From positions 12,803,578-12,867,577 of the forward strand of contig NC_087073.1 in assembly GCF_026151205.1 (NCBI RefSeq): 64,000 nucleotides of DNA, given 5' to 3'. The translations under genes were made by a program, and so were the position numbers. Each line of letters opens with the position of its first letter. Position 1 is the stretch's first letter. Shown one piece after another: positions 52,649-61,950 of the stretch. Below the pieces are notes generated by a model. That model searched no databases. It was not told the DNA's origin and was given only the letters and a program-made list of their open reading frames with translations. The DNA comes from Bolinopsis microptera. Its lineage: Eukaryota > Ctenophora > Tentaculata > Lobata > Bolinopsidae.

Positions 52649-54805
52649 CTAAGTGGGGTTGTTAGACCCCACTGACTGGTTGTGTTTTCCACGTCTTGTC
52701 CGCTCTTGCCTCTCTCTCACATACACCCAATGCTTCACACATCTCACAAATTTGGTAATACCATAAACTCCTAAATGAATATCATCACCACCTCTGGTCA
52801 GGTTGGTGGCAAGGAGTCCCCTACTATCTAAGAAGTGGCCAACTCCAAGGTGCCACACACTCTGGTTGAAGTTGGCACTTAACATTTCTCCAACAAGCCG
52901 ATTGAAGGTCATAATGTTTTTGTTCATTTGAGGCAATCTTGATGGGAGGACTGCTGCGACAAATATTTTGATACTTGGGCAGAGCTTTCTTATCTGTTGA
53001 ATCTTCAAGTGGAGAACGTCAACCAGCTGATGGATTTCATTCTCTCCTCTAAGGTTTTCTACCCGGAGGTCATTGGTACCACAAACGATAACAACGTTGC
53101 TGTACCCAATGCAGCGACAAGGGTCAATCAAACTGACTTTACCTGCCTTGACTCTTTCACCAGGGAAAGACTGGCCCATAGTACCAGCACCACACCCAAA
53201 CTTGATTGTTTTGGTGTTCGAATCTCCCATAATGAGCGTGCTTCTTTTGAATTTGTTGTTAATGGCTCTAAGGGTAATGGAAAATCGTCCGTACATGGCC
53301 GGGTTGACTTCAGTTTTTTGGGTGGCCTTGATTCCATGCTTGAACCAAGCTTGTGAGGAACGAGTCATAATATAGGCCGAGTTGGATTCCAGGGACATTT
53401 CAGTCATTTTTGTAGGTGAATGGCCTTCATGGACAGGTACAAAGCTTATCTTTCTTACTTCTCCTATTGAAATTGTGGCTATTTCGGAGTCAGCAAGTAT
53501 TTCTTGCTCATCGTCACAGTGGAAGGGTAACATGCTTTCCTCAACCCCAGTGCTAGGAGGGAAATAGTTTATGAGCACAGAGTTAGGCTTGTGTGTAAGT
53601 TTGCACTGGGAGGTGACTCTATCAATAGCAGCTGCTAATGGTGGTGGGATGGCTGGAGAGGAGGGGGCGTTTGTGTCTCCAGAGTATGTGTAGCTTTCTC
53701 CATATTTAAGGACTGACCTTCCGTTCATCTGGCTGAACTTACCAGTTTCTTTGCACTCAGTCAGAAAACTGGTGACCTCATCAAGCAGATTTTTGTCTAG
53801 GATGTCTACTTGGTAGTCCTTAATCGGCGGCATTACACATTTGGGGAGGGCTACTGTTGACCTCATCTCTTGTTTGACTGCTGCTGGAGGGCCCATTTGA
53901 GGGCTTCTGGATTTTTGGAAGGAGTAAATCTCTTCACTAAGTTGCGACAGTCTTGACTCAAGTGAAGATATCTCCACGGTGGGTATGCTGTTGGATACAG
54001 CACTCGAGATGGCATCAGATACAGCTTGGATGTTTTTGCTGTAGTCAACGCTAAACTTGAGAGCTTCATCCAATTTAGACGCGGTGCTGCTGTTTGGCTT
54101 GGGATGGATTGATGTGAAGCACCATGGACATTCCCAGTACTGAAGGATGGCATCAAGACCAATCTGTTGTGGGGAGCCACTTGTAATCTGGTTTGCTCCC
54201 TTGAGGTTGCTGCAGGAGGCGTGCCAATGCTGAGAGCATCTGCAACATTTGAGAAGCCATTCTTTGCCGTCAGAGCTTGCTCGACAGGGGCAGTTACCTT
54301 TAATGGCACGTTGCTTTGGACTTCCTTGATCTTTTTCTTCTTCTTCTGTATTGAAGGGTGGGAACGGTTTGTAAATAGGGCTCATAGGGCTATGAGGACT
54401 ATCTCTTAGGCCACCAGGGTCTATTATGAGGTTTGGACTAATTTTTAGGGTCAGAGATGTAGGTGGCTGTAATGTTGATGGTCCCGGTGAAGCAACAGTA
54501 AGCAGCTTTTCAGTTGGCAGACTGTTTGATCTTCGCCGTCCTGAGATGTTGGCTGCAGGGTTCTTCTGATTAGCCTTGCTTGTGAGGGGGCTCTTTCTGT
54601 GAAGAGGATTAGTCACTTTAGGGGAATGAGGTGGAGTAGCCTTAGCCTTAACAGATGCTGCAGGAGAGTTGTTTCTGGGCGAGCGTCTGTTTTGTGGTGG
54701 TGGTGTTGGAATTCTCTTCATGACTGTGGATTGATCACGGGGATGTGCTGAGTGCCCTCTGGGCTGCCACCGGCGAATTAGCTGCACCTGAAATGAGTAG
54801 ATCAT
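52649..54805 (-). CDS. LINE ORF1: PHD finger, AlkB-like dioxygenase, SGNH esterase
   Basis: 718 residues. Residues 1-165 are basic, Pro/Ser-rich and disordered. A PHD finger lies at 171-230 (C172, C174, C187, C190, H195, C198, C226, C229). An AlkB-type 2-oxoglutarate/Fe(II) dioxygenase spans about 331-515: KYGESYTYSG, IPPPL, NSVLINYFPP, iron ligands H429-x-D431 in PFHCDDE, distal H490 in WFKHGIK, and 2OG-binding R507-x5-R513 in RFSITLR. An SGNH/GDSL hydrolase follows (520-695) with S529 in GDSN, N578 in GTND and D674/H677 in DDIHL. PHD and esterase domains are described in CR1-group ORF1 proteins; the AlkB domain between them is the novelty. AlkB proteins oxidatively remove methyl groups from nucleic acids, so a role in protecting or editing the element RNA or cDNA is inferred. 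The start could instead be M29 (MKRIPTPPP). Confidence 0.93.
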   Translation of the reverse strand: MIYSFQVQLIRRWQPRGHSAHPRDQSTVMKRIPTPPPQNRRSPRNNSPAASVKAKATPPHSPKVTNPLHRKSPLTSKANQKNPAANISGRRRSNSLPTEKLLTVASPGPSTLQPPTSLTLKISPNLIIDPGGLRDSPHSPMSPIYKPFPPFNTEEEEKDQGSPKQRAIKGNCPCRASSDGKEWLLKCCRCSQHWHASCSNLKGANQITSGSPQQIGLDAILQYWECPWCFTSIHPKPNSSTASKLDEALKFSVDYSKNIQAVSDAISSAVSNSIPTVEISSLESRLSQLSEEIYSFQKSRSPQMGPPAAVKQEMRSTVALPKCVMPPIKDYQVDILDKNLLDEVTSFLTECKETGKFSQMNGRSVLKYGESYTYSGDTNAPSSPAIPPPLAAAIDRVTSQCKLTHKPNSVLINYFPPSTGVEESMLPFHCDDEQEILADSEIATISIGEVRKISFVPVHEGHSPTKMTEMSLESNSAYIMTRSSQAWFKHGIKATQKTEVNPAMYGRFSITLRAINNKFKRSTLIMGDSNTKTIKFGCGAGTMGQSFPGERVKAGKVSLIDPCRCIGYSNVVIVCGTNDLRVENLRGENEIHQLVDVLHLKIQQIRKLCPSIKIFVAAVLPSRLPQMNKNIMTFNRLVGEMLSANFNQSVWHLGVGHFLDSRGLLATNLTRGGDDIHLGVYGITKFVRCVKHWVYVRERQERTRRGKHNQSVGSNNPT

Positions 54806-55450
54806 GGGTGGACGTCTGATTTATAATGGAAAAAGGGGAACATTGATTACTTAAAACTGTATAATAACTAGTTTTTTCATTAGATATACCATAAAGAAGA
54901 ATTGATTTCGATTGAAACATGATATATTAACAATAAGTTGCTTAAAGGGTGAATAGTCGGGTAGTTGAGGTGGTGGATGTTGTTGATTAGATTAAATGGT
55001 TTGATGAAGCATATATTGTATCGTTTGGAATTGCTTTATGGGTTTGAGGGTGAGCTTGACTATAATGCAGACTGGGGTTGGGTAAAGGGAATTGTGGGAT
55101 TCCTGGGTAAGGAGACATTGTGGAAAGCTGGTTGAAGAAATAGCAATTGTAGTCGACGAGCTTGCCACAAAGGGATTTACTGTAAAACAAGCCACAATAA
55201 TCAAATAATTTGGTTAAGGTTATACAATAATACAAGTTATGTAAGGTTAATGTATTGTAATTCGTTTGAATTTGGGTAAGAAACTTGTATTATATAATAA
55301 CTATCCAATAAATCGAGACAAAGATACATAAATAAAGTTTACTAATCAGGAACTAATCAACAGCACTTTACACACAACAAATAATTTAAGGAAGAGACCA
55401 GCCAGAAGCCAGCAATCAATGTCAGGAGCTTTTAGGGAGGGGCAGTTTAT

Positions 55451-56116
55451 GAGAGGATGGTGGTTTTATGTGTTGTGATGTGGAATTTCATAATCTACTC
55501 ATCTTCAGTTGGAGCATCATCGCCGGCAGCAACATCCTTTTGGACACCTTCGCATCATCCCCCAGTGATCATTCTTTTACTCAGACATTGATTGCGGCTT
55601 GAAGGCTCGATCTACATCCTCAAATTATTTGTTATATAGTAGTGTTGAAAGTATTAAAGTGTCTCTGAGGAGAGGCAACAAAATCCAGGAAAACAGAGGA
55701 AGTTCAAAAAACTAATGAAATGATTTATTAAAAGAGAACACTCGTTATATAATATTTTGTATGATGTTTCACAATATTGAGTTTATTCCCGAAAATTTCG
55801 AGACTACTTCTTTAAAATTAGCTTTCTCTGGATGATATGCAGACTGCAGCAAAGAAATATCAAACAGTCATAAATATGTTAGTGATTCCATCGCTATACT
55901 TCGTCCACACACTGAACTTAGCAATCTTGATTATAAGTATTAAACAATGCAATATATATATAAATAGATTTTAATTCCAAGTGTTCGTAGAATAATTGAA
56001 AACGTAGCACTGTAAATGCACCAGCTATTCAACTTATGATAACTTAATCAAATTGATGACATTCAAGTGCATTTTGAAAAAATTTACCCGATACTATGAT
56101 ATTTTTTATAGTAATA
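55451..56116. other. AT-rich spacer between LINE and right arm
   Basis: No recognised gene. On the minus strand a short stretch ending DVAAGDDAPTEDE-stop (about 55495-55540) looks protein-like but is preceded closely by a stop and has no splice acceptor I can support. Confidence 0.4.
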
Positions 56117-56986
56117 ACACGACGTTCAATTCAAGCCCATTCAATGACTGATGTGCGGATCACAGGCTTCGTTATTGACAATAAGTGATATTAGGCAGAT
56201 ATAGTGGTTCCAGTCGTTACCTGGGGACCCCAGGCTGTAATATTCAGAAAAATTGAAGCTGCGGCGGAATGACAATCTGGGATGAGTGCGGCCCAGGAAT
56301 GCCAGCCGTTCAGCTTAATGTAAAAACTGTATTACAATTGATAGCATCATTACAATTTCAATCACGTTTTAGAGCAATTTACACGATAGTAGGACAATTA
56401 TAACCTGTTTAATCTTGTTCGGCGTCATCGAAAACATAGGGTTACAAGGTTTCCGCTTCGATTTCCATCAATAAAAAATCCTTCTAATTTCGATTCTCTG
56501 GGCCAGCTGTCTGCTGGGTTTCATGAGAAGGTGGTACCAGATGCTGCTATAATTGAGCGCTCAGCTGCTCTAATTGGGCCCAATTACACCCGATACACGA
56601 TATTATTCCATATAAGGCCTGATCAAGTAGCTTCAGCTCTGGTGACGTCACAAAATCTCCTAGTCGGCATACGACACGTTACGAATGTGATCACGTGCCC
56701 GAGGCTTTACGAATCAAGGTCACGTGATAGGATTAGCGGTCACGTGATAGGACTGAATGTCACGTGACCTCAGTTATCCCTTATATGGCACAACTAGCTG
56801 CAATTGATCAGCTCTTAATTAGGCTGAAATCCTTGACAGGCCTATAATTACCCAATTTTAAATGAACGATATCTCATCCTACAGAATGATGAGAGCGTAA
56901 ACAAAATGCTTCCCGGAATCAGCACAATGCAGGGAACAAGATGCTGTTGGAATATCAATTATTCATCTTCCACCCGTAGTCCCTAC
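56117..56986 (-). repeat. Right ~870-bp inverted arm
   Basis: The reverse complement of 46917-47786. It keeps a 13-bp segment (with TAGGAGATTTTGT on its reverse strand) that the left arm has lost. Four CACGTG sites are mirrored at about 56693-56765. The open frame at 56531-56767 is arm sequence. Just outside, 56987-57037 repeats an internal ~50-bp portion of the arm in inverted orientation, including the 13-bp segment. Confidence 0.9.
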
Positions 56987-57174
56987 GTGTCGTATGCCGA
57001 CTAGGAGATTTTGTGACGTCACCAGAGCTGAAGCTACTCCCAGGGAGTGGCAACAGGTCTGACATTAATTTTGTTTTCCTTATATTCCAGTAAAATTTAA
57101 GTTTTAAGTTATATGATTGTCATGCGATATTTAAGTCATAGCTGCTCGCAATACATTATTATTATTATATATTT

Positions 57175-57483
57175 TTTTCAATGAAACAAGAAATTTAATT
57201 TTAGCACATTTTACAGAATAAAAAGATGTAAAACAATTCATAAAATATAATGCCCATTTGGTGTATGACTTTTTGTCCTTGACTAATGACTGCTAGTTTG
57301 GGTTTGGAAGGACAGGTAACTAACAGGGCAAGGAATGCGCGTGCCTGAAAGCTTTTGCACACACCGAAACGCTAGTTCAGTTAGGTTTTTAAAGACAAGG
57401 CTCATATAAGAACTAGAAGAAATTTGTTATATATTAGTAGACATTAGGGGTTCTGTTTATAGTTGTTACTATAGGTTGCAGTC
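57175..57483 (+). repeat. ~300-bp direct repeat, copy 2
   Basis: The counterpart of 48657-48953. It begins after an ATT-rich run and ends at GGTTGCAGTC, where similarity stops abruptly. The transposon-like coding exon that precedes copy 1 is absent here. Confidence 0.9.
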
Positions 57484-57737
57484 ATTATTAATTATAAAAT
57501 TGTTAAATATGTTCGCTATACACTTTTAGATACACTTTATGCAGTCACCTTCAGGCGGTGTCGACGGATCATGTGAAAAGGGTTTTTGACAGGCTGTGTC
57601 CTTACCATAATTGAACTGAACCATTGCCTGATGTCAATATGAGTGTTGCATAAGTGAACCGCACAAGTGCTCATGCATTTGTGTCGATACTCTATCTGGC
57701 AAGTAGCGCTTGTGTAATTTAGGTACAAAAACGTAGT

Positions 57738-58335
57738 AGCTGAATATCCAGAGAAAGGAAAATCATGAAAATGTCCTACCAATAGGACATTTTTAGATAC
57801 CAGCTTTTTAAAACCCAAATTTCACGGTTTGACTGAATTTTTCTACAATGACCAATAAGTGAGTTAATTGTGGATGGCACAAGCCACGATTGAAGTACTA
57901 AAAGCTAGATTGCCTTAGAAAGTGTTGACAAACGGAAAATCATCGGAATAGAAGGGGACGTTTTGGAATATTTTTAAGGAATTTAGATATAAGCTTTTCT
58001 GCCATTTCCTTAACCAAAATTTCACAGTTTTGATAGAATTTTTGATCACTGACCAATCAGTGAGGTCAGTGTGAGTGACACAAGTCACGATCGAGGTACT
58101 AGAAGCTGAATATCCGGAGAACGCTGTGATAAAAGTAAAACTATGAAAAATGTCCTACTGGTAGGAAAATTTTAGGTACCAGCTTTTCTTGACCCAAATT
58201 TCACTGTTTAACCGAATTTTTTTACACTGATCACCAATAAGTGAGTTCAACGTGGATGGCACAAGACACGGTTAGATTGAAGTACTGGAAGCTGAATATC
58301 TGGAGAAAGATCTGGTGAAAGGAAAATCGTGAATA
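57738..58335. repeat. Degenerate ~200-bp tandem repeat, three copies
   Basis: Copies start near 57738, 57911 and 58108. Shared words include CTGAATATCCRGAGAA, AATGTCCTAC, CAAATTTCAC, CCAATAAGTGAGTT and CACGATYGARGTACT. Divergence is considerable and includes indels. The minus-strand open frame at 57537-57818 overlaps the first copy and is not a convincing gene. Confidence 0.75.
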
Positions 58336-60407
58336 TAGTATATCTACTCACTGTTCACCTCAACCTATTGAGAATTATTAATTATACATTGTATCTACAT
58401 TGGCTGTATTTACATCGTCCTTCTTTAATTTCACGTATGTTTATTCATTTGAAGTGTATTTAGATTACTAGCTAAGTAAAATCATCATTGGATTTAAGTT
58501 AAGATGGGATATCATTATGTGGCTCTTTTCAGTAATTAAGTTAGAGATGAAATTTTAGGCAACATTTTTCTTAACATCTGAATTTATATTCTGTTGATCG
58601 CCAACCCTTGTTTTGTTATTTTATGCGTATCCAATAAATTGATCAAATTCTGTCATAGTCCTCCCTTGAAATAAGATACTGTTTACCGTCCTCATTGCTA
58701 TCGCTAAAATACAATTTGAATCATGAAAATTACCCAAATAAGGCTGAAAAGGGACCATGTGAGCCATTTGATGATCGAACAAATTGAATTATTCGGTATT
58801 CTTATTTTATTGTGTAAATTTTTTTCTAATTATAATTATAATTCTAATTTGATTTCTTAACCCCCTTTAAATATTCGTCGAAACACTTTGTAAATAGGTA
58901 CTGGGTGGAAGCTGTACATAGCAATATATTATTACCATACAGTATAATTATAGTGCAATATTATATTGTCACCTCAGTGAAATTTTTCTCATTATAGTGG
59001 TATACACAGATCTGTAAAACTAATTTATTGTGAGAACTACTAAAGTTTCAATAAGCTATCAGGTTTATATATGCTCCCCTAGCAATCACATAATGAACAA
59101 TGGGGTCCAGCATTCAAGTGCCATCCGCAATCCGCATGTGCCCTGTGGCCTGTATCACGGCTCTTAACACAACAATATACAACCGCTCTGGATAAAATAT
59201 TAACTGTACCATTGGAATTAAATGAGGGTGGCTGTTTAGTGGCTGTGCCGCGGTTTATTGTGGAAGATAATGAAGTTTACGTGCTGGTCCAGGTCCATAG
59301 TGTTACACGGCTGTACCATGTGTCGTGCCTTAATCACCATAGCAACCTGGCTCCATTATTCAGTGCGATTGTGTGCAATGCTTTGCATGTAGAAAACAGC
59401 TGGAACAGCTCTGAGGCCGGCGGCTACTGAACTCCGATCTAGACATGTATAAGATGTATATTGAGGAAGCTGTTACCACTAACCCTCATTAAGCTCCAAG
59501 TGTATTGTGCAGCAGGTGGGGGTACCAATCCCCCCTGATTTTCTTATATTTACTCGAACACTCTCTCATTTTGTACCTGTCCTGCTATTATCTGCAAGTT
59601 ATTGACTATTCATGTTACTATCGTTGTCTCGTTGGTGACAACTAATGTCTTTATTCTTGTAGCGGTGTATAGCATGTGATTGTTGTGGCTGGTACGGACA
59701 ACTTGGATTTAAAATTCAGCCCAAAGAAGATGTGAGACAATGTCTAGATTACAATTCCAGTGACGAGCTGCGAGGAGTTTCCTAAACAGGTGGGTTATGT
59801 TCAATATCAAGTCTTGTTCTTGTATGGTAAGAGGACTGAATAGTGGTAGCAATTATATATTTTATCTCATAACAATTATATATTTTATATCATAACAATT
59901 ATATATTTTATCCCTCAATACGTGGCGCATTGTGTAAGTGCACTGCATAATATCTATTGTGGACCATCTTGCCACACACGTTTCACAGAATAGTGTCAAA
60001 GCTAAATGCTAATCTGAGCTTTATCTAAACAACACGTGACCAATTACAAACAATGGCCTCCCTAAACCTTCAACTCCATCACAAGTTCAGGCATACAGTC
60101 TTTATATCACATCAGTCATACTCGCCTATCTTATGCAGTGAAATTTGTTTTGAGCAGAATGGTTTGCTTACATCGCGCCTTTATGACTAATAAAATATAT
60201 GGGCGATATTGTTATTGTTTGCCAAAAGGCGAACCAATGAGCATGATTAAATAACCCAGCGGTCTAGTGTCTAACTCTGGCGACTCTTAAAATGTTTGTT
60301 GATATCAGAGCTGCATGTTCTGTGACCAATATATATCGTGAACCTGCAAATAGCATCAATCCAATCTGTTGTAGGTAAAGTTGCTGTGTTCTAATCAAAG
60401 CGGGAGT
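58336..60407. other. Intergenic, no recognised gene
   Basis: A triplicated ATAACAATTATATATTTTAT motif lies at about 59867-59912. A 72-codon plus-strand frame at 59212-59430 is open but matches no family I know. Confidence 0.45.
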
Positions 60408-60719
60408 ATGGGCTCCTACCAATCTACCAAAGTTTCCAGCGACTGTCCCAGCTCAGCGAAGTAAGTGTTTAAACTATGTGTTCCTACTTGCCAGGGTTCT
60501 GTTCAGTTTCTGTCCGATTAGACACATCACTACAACAAACACTGTCACTTTCATGAAGTTGACCTGAGCTCGTACAACCACAATAAGTATCTAAGTATCG
60601 TTATGTTTTTAACAGAAATTCATCTTCTGTTGACGGGCGTCCAATTAGTAACTTTCCTGCCAACAATTAATTTGGTGCGCAGTTTTTGTTTAAAGATAAG
60701 CTTTGAAAGATAGCATTCC

Positions 60720-60751
60720 GCAGACATAGCTGGCGTGCCAGCTATGTCTGC
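60720..60751. repeat. Perfect 15-bp-stem hairpin
   Basis: GCAGACATAGCTGGC, a two-base GT loop, then the exact reverse complement. It is followed by a directly repeated word ATCCCTTGACAGGGTTC (about 60757-60775 and 60788-60805), itself containing a small palindrome. Confidence 0.85.
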
Positions 60752-60888
60752 CCTTGATCCCTTGACAGGGTTCCCCTTCCTGCCATTAATCCCTTGACAG
60801 GGTTCACAATTTTAACATATTACCCTCCAATTTAACTTTTGGAGGTTTACTTTTAGCTTAACCAGATCCAATTCATGCTTATTTTGGT

Positions 60889-61950
60889 TACCTTACTCGG
60901 GAATATTATAACCGGGATAAAGTGGTGGGTTTTGAAAGATTCCGCCATATTTTTCCCGGTCAAAAATTTTACCAGTCATAAAAAAACCCGCCGACTCAGA
61001 TTATGGGGTTCCAAGGGGGTGGTGATCATCATATTTTACCTGAAGTCTCATATGTGCTAGAGAAGACTTTTGAAGCAGTGGATGGAGGGCTGTAACTTTA
61101 TTGGCGGTTGCTACCATAATTTCGTTATAAAAATCACAATTTTGTTATAGAAATCAGATTTCAGGGTGGACCGTGATTCTCACTTCTCTTGCCCATGAAT
61201 CAGTGAATCGTAGAGAAGAAAACAATTTATATGTTATAGAAGAAAACGAAAATAATAATAATATATATTATAATAATAATGTCTCTAAAGATTGATCGCT
61301 TCTCGTGTGCAGTGTGTAGACTAAAGAAAGAGGGAGTTTTTCCCGTTAAAGTAACTTGTGGCCACATCCCGCTAGAAGTGAGTAAACTGTGCCACTATTT
61401 CATGGTCCACGGTGGATTGATTACTGGAGCAGTTGAAGATGCAAAGCCAAGACGTTCCCCAATACCAAGCGGTGGGCAGGAAATTAAGCTCCGGCTGACC
61501 TTCAGAGCAGTAGCCCCATTAGCGGACAAAATGAAAGTCTTGTTAAGACAACAATACAATTTCGAATTTGACGGTCAGCAGCTCAGGGGGATATCAATAA
61601 TGATAATGGAGGCCAGGGGACATTAGCGATAATGTGAATGAGAATACGCTTTAATGAAGATTTGACTTATTATTGCTTAGATTTATTTTCCTTTAAATAG
61701 ACGTGTCTTTTTTTTATATTTCTGAGTAATATCAATAACTGTAAATTGAAATAACTTCTTTAACAAGTAACAAAAACAGAAATTTCGGTTGAAAATTTGT
61801 TGACTTCTGAAAAAAAACTTGATAGGTCGGCCACCGGTAAATACATGACCGGGATAATTTGGCGGGTTTTGGGAAAGTCCGCCATATTTTTCCCGGTCAT
61901 TAATTTTCCCAGTCATAAATTAACCCGCTATAATATTCCCGAGTAAGGTA
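60889..61950. mobile_element. 1.06-kb terminal-inverted-repeat element
   Basis: The 22-bp ends TACCTTACTCGGGAATATTA (plus TA) are inverted at the right end. Next to each end is a related ~90-bp block in the same orientation with ACCGGGATAA, CCGCCATATTTTTCCCGGTC and CCAGTCATAAA. The flanks share TTCATGCTT followed by a similar TTTTGGT/TCTGGTT, a possible but imperfect ~17-bp target duplication, which would be long for a cut-and-paste element. It contains one 115-codon ORF (61279-61626). Confidence 0.75.
61279..61626 (+). CDS. 115-residue ORF of unknown function inside a TIR element
   Basis: Starts at an ATG after an AT-rich leader and stops at TAG. The N-terminus has CAVCRLKKEGVFPVKVTCGH, with Cys-x2-Cys then Cys-Gly-His spacing, so a single small zinc-binding knuckle is conceivable. 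The rest includes LCHYFMVHGGLITGAVED and a charged segment with LADKMKVLLRQQYNFEFDG that could be helical. Amino-acid composition is balanced, unlike the chance frames nearby, and the gene is bounded on both sides by the ends of a 1.06-kb element. I do not recognise the family. It could be a captured host fragment, a remnant of a transposon protein, or a chance frame. Confidence 0.4.
   Translation: MSLKIDRFSCAVCRLKKEGVFPVKVTCGHIPLEVSKLCHYFMVHGGLITGAVEDAKPRRSPIPSGGQEIKLRLTFRAVAPLADKMKVLLRQQYNFEFDGQQLRGISIMIMEARGH

Larger units (their letters stand above)
49150..55450 (-). mobile_element. Intact LINE with AlkB-like domain in ORF1
   Basis: A minus-strand non-LTR retrotransposon of the CR1/L2-like kind. 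ORF1 is at 52649-54805 and ORF2 at 49278-52643, five bases apart. Both are uninterrupted, suggesting recent activity. The 3' UTR on the minus strand contains AATAAA-like words at about 49170-49190. The 5' UTR extends beyond 54805 by an unknown amount. I could not find target-site duplications, so the outer limits given are estimates. The element sits between the two inverted arms and next to a ~300-bp direct repeat. Confidence 0.85.

Noticed and set aside
53863-54409. Open frames in other phases within LINE ORF1
   Set aside because: They are alternate-frame shadows of the ORF1 coding sequence, which alone shows domain motifs.
55495-55540. Minus-strand acidic C-terminus-like peptide (DVAAGDDAPTEDE-stop)
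   Set aside because: Only about 18 codons after an in-frame stop, with no acceptor site. Could be a terminal exon but cannot be supported.
59212-59430. 72-codon plus-strand frame
   Set aside because: Open but short, with no recognised motif and no flanking splice signals that I could confirm.
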